DNA of 7,225 nt. Source: Candidatus Electronema nielsenii (lineage in GTDB: Bacteria > Desulfobacterota > Desulfobulbia > Desulfobulbales > Desulfobulbaceae). Under the pieces are notes generated by a model. The model searched no databases, had not been told where the DNA came from, and saw only the letters and a program-made list of their open reading frames with translations. The first letter of the stretch is position 1, and every line of letters starts with the position of its first letter. The position numbers and the translations under genes were made by a program. The stretch lies in NCBI GenBank assembly GCA_026122915.1, contig JAGIXO010000091.1, positions 1 to 7,225 on the forward strand, read 5' to 3'. Positions 1 through 6,458 of this stretch are shown piece by piece.

Positions 1-263
1 CGATGATCTCGATGAAAATATTCTGAAAAAGTATGGCGTTGAGATGATCGCCCCGCACAGGCGCGGCAGGAAAAATCCAAAAACTCAGGACGAACGAAAG
101 CTGAGGCGGTATAAACGCCGTTGGAAGGTTGAGCGACTTTTCGCTTGGCTTCAGAACTTCAGAAGGCTGGTTGTCCGGTATAAGCGTCATCTTGGCAATT
201 TTTTAGCTTTTCTACAACTTGCTTGTTCAGTTATTTTGCTTCGATTTATTTTGAGATAGGTTC
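1..263 (+). mobile_element. 3' end of an IS5-family insertion sequence (left part outside window)
   Basis: This is the right-hand end of an insertion sequence. It contains the C-terminal part of an IS5-type DDE transposase. The sequence around the transposase stop, TTTTGAGATAGGTTC at 249-263, reads GAACCTATCTCAAAA on the other strand. That resembles the terminal inverted repeat of many IS5-family elements, where the repeat overlaps the end of the transposase gene. The left end is outside the window, so neither the matching repeat nor a target duplication can be checked. The element ends about one base from the stop codon of the convergent cobD-cobQ gene. The right boundary is an inference from the repeat-like sequence. 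Confidence 0.7.
2..259 (+). CDS. IS5-family transposase, C-terminal fragment
   Basis: The reading frame is open from the window edge to a TAG at 257-259, giving about 85 residues. The visible part begins DDLDENILKKYGVEMIAPHR, so the ATG at 44 is internal and the true start lies upstream. The motif YKRRWKVERLFAWLQNFRR is the C-terminal signature of the IS5/DDE_Tnp_1 transposases. The glutamate of VERLF (codon 131-133) is the expected third acidic residue of the DDE catalytic triad. The protein would cut and join the element's ends during transposition. The remaining protein shows no frameshift or internal stop, so the copy may be intact outside the window. The GTGGACA-like strand preference and the first two catalytic aspartates cannot be seen here. 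Confidence 0.9.
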   Translation, partial: DDLDENILKKYGVEMIAPHRRGRKNPKTQDERKLRRYKRRWKVERLFAWLQNFRRLVVRYKRHLGNFLAFLQLACSVILLRFILR

Positions 264-264
264 C

Positions 265-2838
265 TCACACGCCCAGCAACCGGTAAATCGCCTTCATATC
301 TAAATTCCAGCGGAGGACTTCGGCCAGCTGGTCTAAGGCGGGTTCAAGGTCGTAGTGCGCACCTTGTCCACTGAATGCTGGCAGACCTTTCGCAGCCCGC
401 CAGCGGTTGATCAGCCAACGGCGGAAAAGGTCGCTATCAAAGATACCGTGCAGATAACTGCCCCAGACTTTACCGCTGGGGTCAGTGCAGCCACAGGACG
501 CGCCTCCCTCGAAGTGCAGCAGAGCCGCTGCTGCGGTTTCGCTGCGGCCATGATGAATCTCATAGCCGCACACCGGCTGCCCAGAAGGAAGATGCGTTCC
601 TTGCCTGCGGGTCAGGGTTTTCTCAGCGGCCAGCTCGGTGGTCAGGTCCAGCAGCCCAAGCGCCTTGCGGAGGCTGCCTAGCTCGCCTTCCAAACCGTGC
701 GGATCAAGCACCGAATGCCCCAGCATCTGGAAGCCGCCACAGATACCGATGATCTCTCGACCCTGCTTGGCTGCCCGCAGGATTGCTGCCTCTAAGCCGC
801 TCTCCTTTAACCAAGCTACATCAGCAATCACGTTCTTAGAACCGGGCAGGATAAGGCAGTCTGGCTGGCCCAGCTCACCAGCATGGCGGACGGTACGCAG
901 CCAGATATCAGGCTCGGCCAGCAACGGCTCAATATCAGTGAAGTTAGAGATATGCGGCAGGTCGATCAGGGCAATTTCAATATGCTCGGTAGCAGGCTTG
1001 GGCCGATTATACAGCCCGGCTTTGAAGCTGACTGAATCCTCCTGTGGCAGGTCGATGTCATGCAGCCAAGGAATCACCCCAAACACAGGCTTGCTAGTGC
1101 GTTGTTCAAGAAAGTGGTGCGCATCGGCAAGCAGGCTGACATCGCCCCGAAAACGATTGACGATGAAACCGGCCAGCAGCTTGCGTTCCCAAGGAGCCAT
1201 TACTTCCACATGGCCGATAAAGGAGGCATAAACCCCGCCTCGGTCAATGTCACCGACCAGCAAGGCAGGGGCTTGGCTGTGCTGGGCCATGCGTAAATTA
1301 ACGATATCATGTGCCTTCAGATTAACCTCACCCGCACTGCCTGCGCCCTCCAGAATCATACAGTCATGCTCGGCAGCCAGCTCGTCGTAAGTAGTGCAGA
1401 CGGTCTGCCAGAGCTTGTCCTTGTAGCGCAGGTATTCCGTCACCCGCATAGTGCCCAAGGGTTTGCCGAGGACAATCACTTGGCTGCCCACGTCAGAAGA
1501 GGGCTTGAGCAGAACTGGATTCATCCGCACATCTGGGTCGAGAAGGCACGCCTGAGCCTGCACCACTTGGGCACGGCCCATCTCGCCGCCGTCCTTGGTC
1601 ACGCAGGAGTTGAGCGACATGTTCTGGGCCTTGAACGGAGCCACGCGCAGGCCATCTTGCAGCAAGACACGGCAGAGGCCAGCCGCCAACACGCTCTTGC
1701 CGACATCTGAGCCAGTGCCGATCAGCATCAGGGCTGGAGTTCGTTTGCGCTGGGTTGTGCTTGAGACCGTCTTCTCTGGGTCGAGAATCTTTTGCAGGGC
1801 ATGGACAAGGCGGTTGTTCTCCTCTTCCGAGCGCACGGCAATGCGGAAATACTGACTATTCAAGCCCTCGTAGTCAGCGCAGACCCGAATGGCAATCTTG
1901 AACTCCCGCAGTAGTTTCTCAGCCAGATTCGCTGCGGATATCCGCCCGGACAGATGAATCAGCAGGAAGTTGGCTGCGCCATCAATCACCCGGAGCCTTG
2001 GCAAGTTTTCTGCCAACTCTCGCAGCAGCTTTTCGCGGCAGTTCTGTACGGTTTCTCGGCTGCGCTGGATGTAGCTTGTCTGCCCTAAAACAAAGGTTCC
2101 GGCAGCTTGGGCGAGTGTGTTGACTGGCCACGGCGCAACCTGCGTTCTCATCTTCTGGCAAAATGCTTCTGAGGCAGCGAGGAAGCCGAGACGGAGGCCA
2201 GGCACCGCGAAGAGCTTGGTCAGCGAACACAGGGTGATGATATTCTCTCGGCAGCAGGCTATCGACTCGTATCCCTCAATAAAGCCAGCAAAAGCCTCAT
2301 CAATGAGGAAAAGAACTTCTGGTTGCCTATCAGCCAAGGCTAACAGCTTTTGCCGATCATTCAGCCGCCCTGTAGGGTTGTTCGGTTGACCAAGGATGAG
2401 TAAATCACCGGGACGCAGCAGCTCGTAGAGCTGGCGCAGATGTGGCTGGAAGTCTTGTTCCGCTGAGAGCGGTACCGGCAGCACCTTTACCCCAGCATGG
2501 GCGCAAGCGTTGCGGTAATCGATGTACGCAGGCACAGGAATCACCGCCCGCTGCGGTTTCGCGGCACGGACAGCAGCATAGAGCAGCTCAGAGGTACCAT
2601 TGCCAACAACGATCTGGCCAGAGCCGATCCGATACTGGTTAGAAATGGCTTTAACTAAGTCTGCCGCTTCCGGGTCAGGATAGTGGATAATGTCAGGCAG
2701 CCGGGCGGCCAGCAAGTGCCAGAGTTGTTCTGGTGGGCCAAGCGGGTTGATGTTGGCACTGCAATCAAGAATCTCTTCTGCCTTGCAACCAAGCCGGGCC
2801 GCCAGCTCGTGCAAGTTGCCGCCGTGTGTGCTGCTCAT
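265..2838 (-). CDS. cobD-cobQ: Fused threonine-phosphate decarboxylase (CobD-like) and cobyric acid synthase (CobQ)
   Basis: This is a two-enzyme fusion of 857 residues. Residues 1 to about 355 are a PLP-dependent class I/II aminotransferase-fold domain of the CobD type. It has the typical HGGNL start, the CSANINPLGPP motif at 26-36, NNPTGR at 153-158, D180 for the pyridine nitrogen, and K208 in SLTK as the Schiff-base lysine. CobD makes (R)-1-aminopropan-2-yl phosphate from threonine phosphate. Residues 369-857 are CobQ, which uses ATP and glutamine to amidate adenosylcobyrinic acid a,c-diamide to adenosylcobyric acid. The nucleotide-binding loop GTGSDVGKS is at 374-382, APFKAQNMSLN at 400-410, and the class I glutamine amidotransferase nucleophile C700 lies in GICGGFQMLG, with H797 in SYLHGIF. 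The linker at about 355-368 is short and polar. Both halves are full length and keep their key residues. HisC-like activity of the first half is possible, but the fusion to CobQ favours CobD. The start overlaps the upstream phosphatase stop as ATGA, implying translational coupling. Confidence 0.93.
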   Translation of the reverse strand: MSSTHGGNLHELAARLGCKAEEILDCSANINPLGPPEQLWHLLAARLPDIIHYPDPEAADLVKAISNQYRIGSGQIVVGNGTSELLYAAVRAAKPQRAVIPVPAYIDYRNACAHAGVKVLPVPLSAEQDFQPHLRQLYELLRPGDLLILGQPNNPTGRLNDRQKLLALADRQPEVLFLIDEAFAGFIEGYESIACCRENIITLCSLTKLFAVPGLRLGFLAASEAFCQKMRTQVAPWPVNTLAQAAGTFVLGQTSYIQRSRETVQNCREKLLRELAENLPRLRVIDGAANFLLIHLSGRISAANLAEKLLREFKIAIRVCADYEGLNSQYFRIAVRSEEENNRLVHALQKILDPEKTVSSTTQRKRTPALMLIGTGSDVGKSVLAAGLCRVLLQDGLRVAPFKAQNMSLNSCVTKDGGEMGRAQVVQAQACLLDPDVRMNPVLLKPSSDVGSQVIVLGKPLGTMRVTEYLRYKDKLWQTVCTTYDELAAEHDCMILEGAGSAGEVNLKAHDIVNLRMAQHSQAPALLVGDIDRGGVYASFIGHVEVMAPWERKLLAGFIVNRFRGDVSLLADAHHFLEQRTSKPVFGVIPWLHDIDLPQEDSVSFKAGLYNRPKPATEHIEIALIDLPHISNFTDIEPLLAEPDIWLRTVRHAGELGQPDCLILPGSKNVIADVAWLKESGLEAAILRAAKQGREIIGICGGFQMLGHSVLDPHGLEGELGSLRKALGLLDLTTELAAEKTLTRRQGTHLPSGQPVCGYEIHHGRSETAAAALLHFEGGASCGCTDPSGKVWGSYLHGIFDSDLFRRWLINRWRAAKGLPAFSGQGAHYDLEPALDQLAEVLRWNLDMKAIYRLLGV

Positions 2839-3473
2839 GGTTGCAGCCCCAGCGTTGCGAAGGGTGGCAGAGCCAATATCTCCATGAACGTAGAAACATG
2901 CCAGCGGGCTTCTAAGGCAGGGTTGCCAAAGGCGATCAAATCCACACCTGCGGCTGCGCTGTGTGCTTGATCGACCGTGGAATCACCAATAAAGATCGCC
3001 TCATCGGGTCGCAGCTGGAAATGATCGAGGATAACATGCAGGGCATCAGGCGCAGGCTTGGGCCGAGGCGCATTGGCAGCAGTCATGACGATCTCGAAAT
3101 GCTTGCGCAGGCCGAAGATATCTAAGATCATGTCCATTGAGGTGGTGCGGTTGGTAGAGATAGCCCGATGACAGCGCGGCGTGATGCTTCGCAGGAAGTC
3201 TTTCAAGTCCGGGGCCATCTGCATGTGGCGGAGGTAGGGCGTGTAATCAAGCGACTGCGAATAGCTGCTGACGGCATCCCTGCTGATCTGCTCGTGCTTG
3301 CGGAAGATGTAGCGGATGGAATCAGCGACATTGTGCATGTGGACATATTCAAGCTCCTCCATGCTCATAGGTGGGCAAGAGAAATGCTCCAGCAGATCAT
3401 TGTAATAAACGCGGTTGGCCTCACGAGAGTCGAAGAGCACTCCGTCGCAGTCAAAGACGACAAGTTTGAGCAT
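2835..3473 (-). CDS. HAD-family phosphatase (phosphoglycolate phosphatase-like) coupled to cobD-cobQ
   Basis: This is a cytoplasmic HAD-superfamily hydrolase of 212 residues from the start chosen here. Motif I is VFDCDGVLFDS, with nucleophile D8 and general acid/base D10. Motif II is AISTNR, motif III is the lysine of PRPKPAPDAL, and motif IV is IFIGDSTVDQ. The region between motifs I and II is the small alpha-helical cap expected for the Gph/PpaX group. The frame stays open to an ATG at 3548, but the 25 extra residues look like non-coding sequence and the fold begins at MLKLVVFD, so I chose 3473. Neither start has a good Shine-Dalgarno sequence. The stop overlaps the cobD-cobQ start (ATGA). 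Coupling suggests a role in cobamide synthesis, such as removing a phosphate from alpha-ribazole phosphate or an aminopropanol intermediate. That role is inference. The substrate cannot be read from sequence. Confidence 0.85.
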   Translation of the reverse strand: MLKLVVFDCDGVLFDSREANRVYYNDLLEHFSCPPMSMEELEYVHMHNVADSIRYIFRKHEQISRDAVSSYSQSLDYTPYLRHMQMAPDLKDFLRSITPRCHRAISTNRTTSMDMILDIFGLRKHFEIVMTAANAPRPKPAPDALHVILDHFQLRPDEAIFIGDSTVDQAHSAAAGVDLIAFGNPALEARWHVSTFMEILALPPFATLGLQP

Positions 3474-3579
3474 GGCAGGGGGAGGTGTGGTGGCGGGGAA
3501 AGCTGCTGATGTACTCAAGAATATAGTGCAGATAAAACTTATCATCATTTATAGATGAATTGCATCTTTGAGAACGTGT

Positions 3580-3690
3580 TCACGAAGCAATTTCTTCAGC
3601 CCATTCTCTGTGACAACATCTTATATTCAAATATTTTATCTGTTTAGTGTCCATCATGGACAGGATGTTGAGTTTTTCTTTCTCAAACAT
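3580..3690 (-). pseudogene. Possible remnant of a HEPN (HepT/DUF86-type) partner of the nucleotidyltransferase
   Basis: A 36-codon frame starts with an ATG that overlaps the nucleotidyltransferase stop by eight bases (ATGTTTGA), with a weak GAGA upstream. The first residues, MFEKEKLNILSMMD, are amphipathic and charged. They resemble the N-terminus of HEPN proteins, which are normally encoded directly behind such nucleotidyltransferases and are about 110-140 residues long. After about residue 14 the sequence loses this character, and it ends at a TGA at 3580-3582. I read it as a truncated or internally deleted partner gene, but it may be a chance open frame. The rest of the gap up to the phosphatase gene (3474-3579) holds nothing I can identify with confidence. 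Confidence 0.3.
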
Positions 3691-3982
3691 AGATTATCTC
3701 GTTTCTCAGATAATCTTTAACGTATGGCTTTAAGTATTTTTCGCGGCATAAATCAACATCGCGCTGGAAGTGATTGGTCAAAAAATCTTTGAGCCTGCTC
3801 TTCTTTTCGTAAATATTTTCAGTATCTTCTTTGAACTCAAGGATAATATCTATATCGCTGCTGTCGTTTTGTTCATTTCTGGCGAACGAGCCAAACAAAC
3901 CAAGTTTTGAAATATGATATTCATCTTTTAAGGATGAAAGATGCTCACTGAGGAACTTGATTATGTCATTGCTTGCTAGCAT
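3683..3982 (-). CDS. Minimal nucleotidyltransferase (MNT/MntA-like, Pol beta superfamily)
   Basis: This is a small cytoplasmic nucleotidyltransferase of 99 residues. The signature GLFGSFARNEQNDSSDIDIILEF carries the G-S helix start and the DxD metal-binding pair (the two aspartates of SDIDI). A later acidic position is in RDVDLC. This is the single-domain MNT family, which usually pairs with a HEPN protein. In characterised MntA-HepT systems the MNT acts as antitoxin by adding AMP to the HEPN RNase. The frame opens at an ATG at 4006, but the ATG at 3982 has GAGG five bases upstream (3988-3991) and gives the usual family N-terminus (MLASNDIIKFL before the GLFGSFAR block), so I chose it. No intact HEPN gene follows; only a possible fragment is visible. 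Here it may be an orphan antitoxin. It lies 44 bases after the membrane protein gene on the same strand. Confidence 0.85.
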   Translation of the reverse strand: MLASNDIIKFLSEHLSSLKDEYHISKLGLFGSFARNEQNDSSDIDIILEFKEDTENIYEKKSRLKDFLTNHFQRDVDLCREKYLKPYVKDYLRNEIIYV

Positions 3983-3987
3983 TGTAT

Positions 3988-3991
3988 CCTC
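3988..3991 (-). promoter_or_regulatory. Shine-Dalgarno site that decides the nucleotidyltransferase start
   Basis: The minus strand reads GAGG, then five bases (ATACA), then the ATG at 3982. The alternative ATG at 4006 lacks a comparable site, so this supports the shorter protein. Confidence 0.55.
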
Positions 3992-4026
3992 AAGTGTCGA
4001 ATACATTTTGCTACTTACTTATGGCT

Positions 4027-4686
4027 TTAATCTTTTGTCGGAAAACGATGCTGATAGATATACAATTGCACAAGACACATTAAAATTATTGCAATAGTTC
4101 CGACAACAGGAAACTCCCACCATTGCTGTGAAAAAATATTCAGACGCTTATCCTCTGGATAGAGAAGAAAAGGAGCAAATTGCGCTCCCGCAAGCAAAAG
4201 AATCGTTCCGCCTCCAGTAAAATAATAACCGGGAAATAGCCGCCTCTTTTTATTGGAAAGAAAAATTTCCCATGCCATATCAGAGGGAAATCTTCCGATC
4301 ATTTTAACAATTTTTCTTTCTATTTGTCGTGCAAAATATCCAGCTCGCAACATCCTTCCTGTCTGTGTCATATATTCAGATGCTTCGATCATTCCAACAA
4401 AACTTACAAAAAACCAACAAATAAGTTGAATAACGTTATCATCAATTTTACCGTTGAAAGTAGGCTGCGTCAGAAAAGCCATCCCAGCGATCAACGCAGC
4501 GGCAGCAGCCATTCCCCAGCTAATTACCGATTCCATCATCTGCTGCGCGGAAAGAGATTCTTGACGGGCTGTTGAATACATCTGCCAAAGAGCGGCCTGT
4601 ATGTCGGAATCAGTGCATGATGATTTCGCAGATTCAGATGATACGAAAAATATCTCCTTGTTTTTTATTTTGTAAAAACTTCGCAT
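4027..4686 (-). CDS. Four-helix integral membrane protein of unknown function
   Basis: I do not recognise a named family for this 219-residue protein. It has four hydrophobic stretches long enough to span the membrane, at about residues 54-72, 84-101, 154-176 and 192-211. They form two hairpins separated by a charged loop of about 50 residues. That loop contains RMLRAGYFARQIERKI and AWEIFL, an arrangement I associate loosely with uncharacterised bacterial membrane proteins that share an RAGxFxxxxE pattern. The N-terminal 50 residues are polar (SESAKSSCTDSD, then a helix with QESLSAQQMMES) and show no signal peptide. Only weak AAGA lies before the ATG at 4686; an internal ATG at 4581 has nothing better. 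Low GC relative to acsC and cobD-cobQ suggests acquisition. It sits upstream of the nucleotidyltransferase on the same strand and could be cotranscribed. A shared function is not shown. Confidence 0.75.
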   Translation of the reverse strand: MRSFYKIKNKEIFFVSSESAKSSCTDSDIQAALWQMYSTARQESLSAQQMMESVISWGMAAAAALIAGMAFLTQPTFNGKIDDNVIQLICWFFVSFVGMIEASEYMTQTGRMLRAGYFARQIERKIVKMIGRFPSDMAWEIFLSNKKRRLFPGYYFTGGGTILLLAGAQFAPFLLYPEDKRLNIFSQQWWEFPVVGTIAIILMCLVQLYIYQHRFPTKD

Positions 4687-4716
4687 TGCATCTTAATAGG
4701 TAAAACACTCAATCAA

Positions 4717-4743
4717 CCAGCCCTGCTATCTTAACAGGGCTGG
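4717..4743 (-). terminator. Rho-independent-like terminator downstream of acsC
   Basis: A perfect nine-base-pair stem (CCAGCCCTG paired with CAGGGCTGG) with a nine-base loop lies 14 bases after the acsC stop codon. On the minus strand the stem is followed by TTGATTGAGTGTTTT, a broken U-rich tract. It would end acsC transcription before the membrane protein gene. The interrupted T-run makes its strength uncertain. Confidence 0.65.
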
Positions 4744-4757
4744 CGATGGCCGTTACC

Positions 4758-6107
4758 TCACTTCACCGGCTTCCACTCCTTCAGGAACGCAGGCAGATGC
4801 CCTGCCTCACGCGGGCCGATGGTGATGGTCCAATCCGGCAGCTCCTCTTCCAGCTCGCCCTTGATGGTGGCGAGATAGCCCGGAATGATCAGCTCGCGGT
4901 GCTTGACCTTGTCGGCGATGCCGGACTTCTTGACAAAGGCGGCAATCAGGTCTGCGCCGAATTTGCCCGCCGCCCACGCGGTGAGCACGGACAAACCCTC
5001 GGTGTCTTTGATCAGCAGCCAGCTCGGCACCTTGGAGCCTTCGATCTCGCCGGAAACAATGAAGTAGGTCAGCGAGAAGTTGCAGGTGATCAGCACCGGC
5101 GAATTCTCGTCCGGCCCGGTGATCGGGTAGATGTCCTCGGCCACGACCATTGGCCGCTGCGGGTCGGTGAAGATGTTGAGCTGCTCCAGCAGGAGCGGGA
5201 AAAGCACATCGCCCTGGATGTCCGAGAAAACGGCGATTGCCGCATACTTGGCCATCAGCACCGAGCCGATCAGTGCTTCCATCATCAGGTCGTCGCACAT
5301 CTCGCAGGGGAAGGCGATGACCGGGAAGCCGAGGGCTTTGAATTTCTCCTTCACGGCGGAACGGCGGGACACGATGCTGTCCTCGAAGGCCCCGCGCAGG
5401 GTTCTCGCGCCGCTGTCGATGACCATGTCCTTGACCCCGGCGGCCATCAGCTTGTTGACTAACTCAACCAAGTCGCTGAGGTTCTTGCCCTTCACGCCGA
5501 TGGCGCAGCCGGTCTCTTTGGCGAGCGCGGCAAAGGCATCGGCATTCTCGGCAGTTGCGCCGTAGAGCAGCGGCTTGTTGTCACCGCAGACAGCGGCAGC
5601 AGCCTTGAGCGCGGCAGCATCGCCGCTCATCAAGATGAGAGCCTGCTTAGGCGCGGCAGCCATGACCTTCTTGGCCATATCCGCCAGCGAAACACCGCCC
5701 GCATCTTTAATCGCCACCAAGTTGTTGCGCATCATCACGCCGACGCGCTCATACTCCAAGGTCGCGGCACGCTTCAGCTTGCCGTCCACCGAAGCCGCGT
5801 CCTCGTTCGTGCTGATCAGCACGGCAAGGCCGGTCTTGTTTTCAAAACGCTTCTCGTGCCGGAACTGGCAGGTCTCGCCGCCTGCGGTGAAGGCCGCCTC
5901 GCCGCCGCCGATCTTGATCGTGCGGATGGGCGGAGCCGATGCCTCGCCGATGGTGGCCTTGGCCTCCTCGCTCACGTCAACACATGCTACGATCTCAGCC
6001 TGGCCCGCCGCCACTTTCATGGCAAAGGCCAGACAGGTGGGGATGCCGCACTTGCCGCAGTTGGTCTTGGGCAGCATCTTGAGAATCTGGATACCGGTTA
6101 ACGCCAT
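4758..6107 (-). CDS. acsC: Corrinoid iron-sulfur protein large subunit (acetyl-CoA decarbonylase/synthase gamma subunit)
   Basis: AcsC with AcsD forms the corrinoid iron-sulfur protein, which takes a methyl group from methyltetrahydrofolate (via AcsE) to the nickel site of acetyl-CoA synthase in the Wood-Ljungdahl pathway. The protein is cytoplasmic and full length at 449 residues. The N-terminal domain has C17, C20, C25 and C42 (NCGKCGIPTC, then ACVDVSEEA), the CX2CX4CX16C ligand set of the [4Fe-4S] cluster that reactivates Co(II). A TIM-barrel domain follows at about 80-315, with VIDSGARTLRG and FPVIAFPCE. The C-terminal cobamide-binding domain contains TCNFSLTYFIVSGEIEG (about 341-357), TEGLSVLTAWAAGKF, IPGYLATIKGELEEELP and GPREAGHLPAFLKEW. 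The frame extends six codons upstream, but the ATG at 6107 has AGGAGGG at ideal spacing and gives the family N-terminus MALTGIQILKMLP. No acsD or other acs gene adjoins it. A hairpin follows it, and toxin-antitoxin genes precede it by 90 bases. Confidence 0.95.
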   Translation of the reverse strand: MALTGIQILKMLPKTNCGKCGIPTCLAFAMKVAAGQAEIVACVDVSEEAKATIGEASAPPIRTIKIGGGEAAFTAGGETCQFRHEKRFENKTGLAVLISTNEDAASVDGKLKRAATLEYERVGVMMRNNLVAIKDAGGVSLADMAKKVMAAAPKQALILMSGDAAALKAAAAVCGDNKPLLYGATAENADAFAALAKETGCAIGVKGKNLSDLVELVNKLMAAGVKDMVIDSGARTLRGAFEDSIVSRRSAVKEKFKALGFPVIAFPCEMCDDLMMEALIGSVLMAKYAAIAVFSDIQGDVLFPLLLEQLNIFTDPQRPMVVAEDIYPITGPDENSPVLITCNFSLTYFIVSGEIEGSKVPSWLLIKDTEGLSVLTAWAAGKFGADLIAAFVKKSGIADKVKHRELIIPGYLATIKGELEEELPDWTITIGPREAGHLPAFLKEWKPVK

Positions 6108-6112
6108 TTTAT

Positions 6113-6119
6113 CCCTCCT
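6113..6119 (-). promoter_or_regulatory. Strong Shine-Dalgarno site of acsC
   Basis: The minus strand reads AGGAGGG, then five bases (ATAAA), then the ATG at 6107. This fixes the start and rules out the longer frame that begins at 6125, because the site would lie inside that coding sequence. Confidence 0.8.
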
Positions 6120-6197
6120 GGTCAAAAAATCAGAATCAGAACACCGGGAACACGATTCTCTGTCCGCCCGGCTGCTGGTGCTTTGTTATTTAATCGC

Positions 6198-6458
6198 TTA
6201 CTCGTAATGGCTCCACATGCGATACACTTTGATCAGTTTCTCATCTTCAAAAATTTCATAGACCAAGCGATGCTGCTTGTTGATGCGCCTACTGATCAAA
6301 CCATTCATGTTGCCTTTCAAAAATTCATATTCCGGTGGATATTGCAATGGATTTTTCTGGATGATCTCTATCAGCTTCAGAACCTTCTCTTTTAGCCCGC
6401 TGGCGGTTAACCTCTTGGCATCCTTCTCGGCTTGCGTCATGAACTTGACGGTGTACAT
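6198..6458 (-). CDS. yoeB: YoeB/Txe-family mRNA interferase toxin
   Basis: This is an 86-residue RelE-superfamily endoribonuclease that cleaves mRNA at the ribosome. The family signature SRRINKQHRLVYEI (about 56-69) and the C-terminus RMWSHYE are both present. By comparison with E. coli YoeB, E45 (in YEFLKG), R58 or R64 and H84 are the likely catalytic residues, with Y85 next to the histidine. All are retained, so the toxin looks active. The frame can be extended by two GTG codons, but the ATG at 6458 overlaps the antitoxin stop as TGATG and has GGAG five bases upstream (6464-6467), so it is the probable start. Translation is therefore coupled to the antitoxin gene. It is followed 90 bases later by acsC. 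I saw no clear terminator between them. Confidence 0.92.
   Translation of the reverse strand: MYTVKFMTQAEKDAKRLTASGLKEKVLKLIEIIQKNPLQYPPEYEFLKGNMNGLISRRINKQHRLVYEIFEDEKLIKVYRMWSHYE

Noticed and set aside
638..1231. Plus-strand open frames opposite the cobD-cobQ gene
   Set aside because: Their products are low-complexity in character, with many Ser, Pro and Arg residues, and lack domain motifs. They are shadows of the fusion gene.
3520..3525. TATATT on the minus strand as a -10 box for the phosphatase operon
   Set aside because: It would suit the start at 3473, but no acceptable -35 box lies 16-18 bases upstream.
3474..3548. Upstream extension of the HAD protein by 25 residues that looks a little like a signal peptide
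   Set aside because: HAD phosphatases of this type are cytoplasmic and start at the DxD strand. The extension lacks a ribosome site and has no charged n-region.
3549..3620. A minus-strand frame reading DVVTENGLKKLLREHVLKD and ending at a TAA at 3549-3551
   Set aside because: It looks protein-like, but it is only 23 codons, preceded directly by stops in the same frame, with no start codon. It might be the tail of a decayed gene, but I cannot assign it.
4746..5462. A long plus-strand open frame (238 codons) opposite acsC, and another at 5575-6207
   Set aside because: Both lie wholly or mostly antisense to acsC, a well-supported gene in GC-rich DNA. Their translations show no recognisable motif, and the codon bias of the real gene explains the lack of stops.
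6144..6171. Possible hairpin CCGGG/CCCGG between yoeB and acsC with a T-run further downstream
   Set aside because: The stem is only five pairs with an 18-base loop, and the T-run starts more than ten bases after it. This is too weak to call a terminator.
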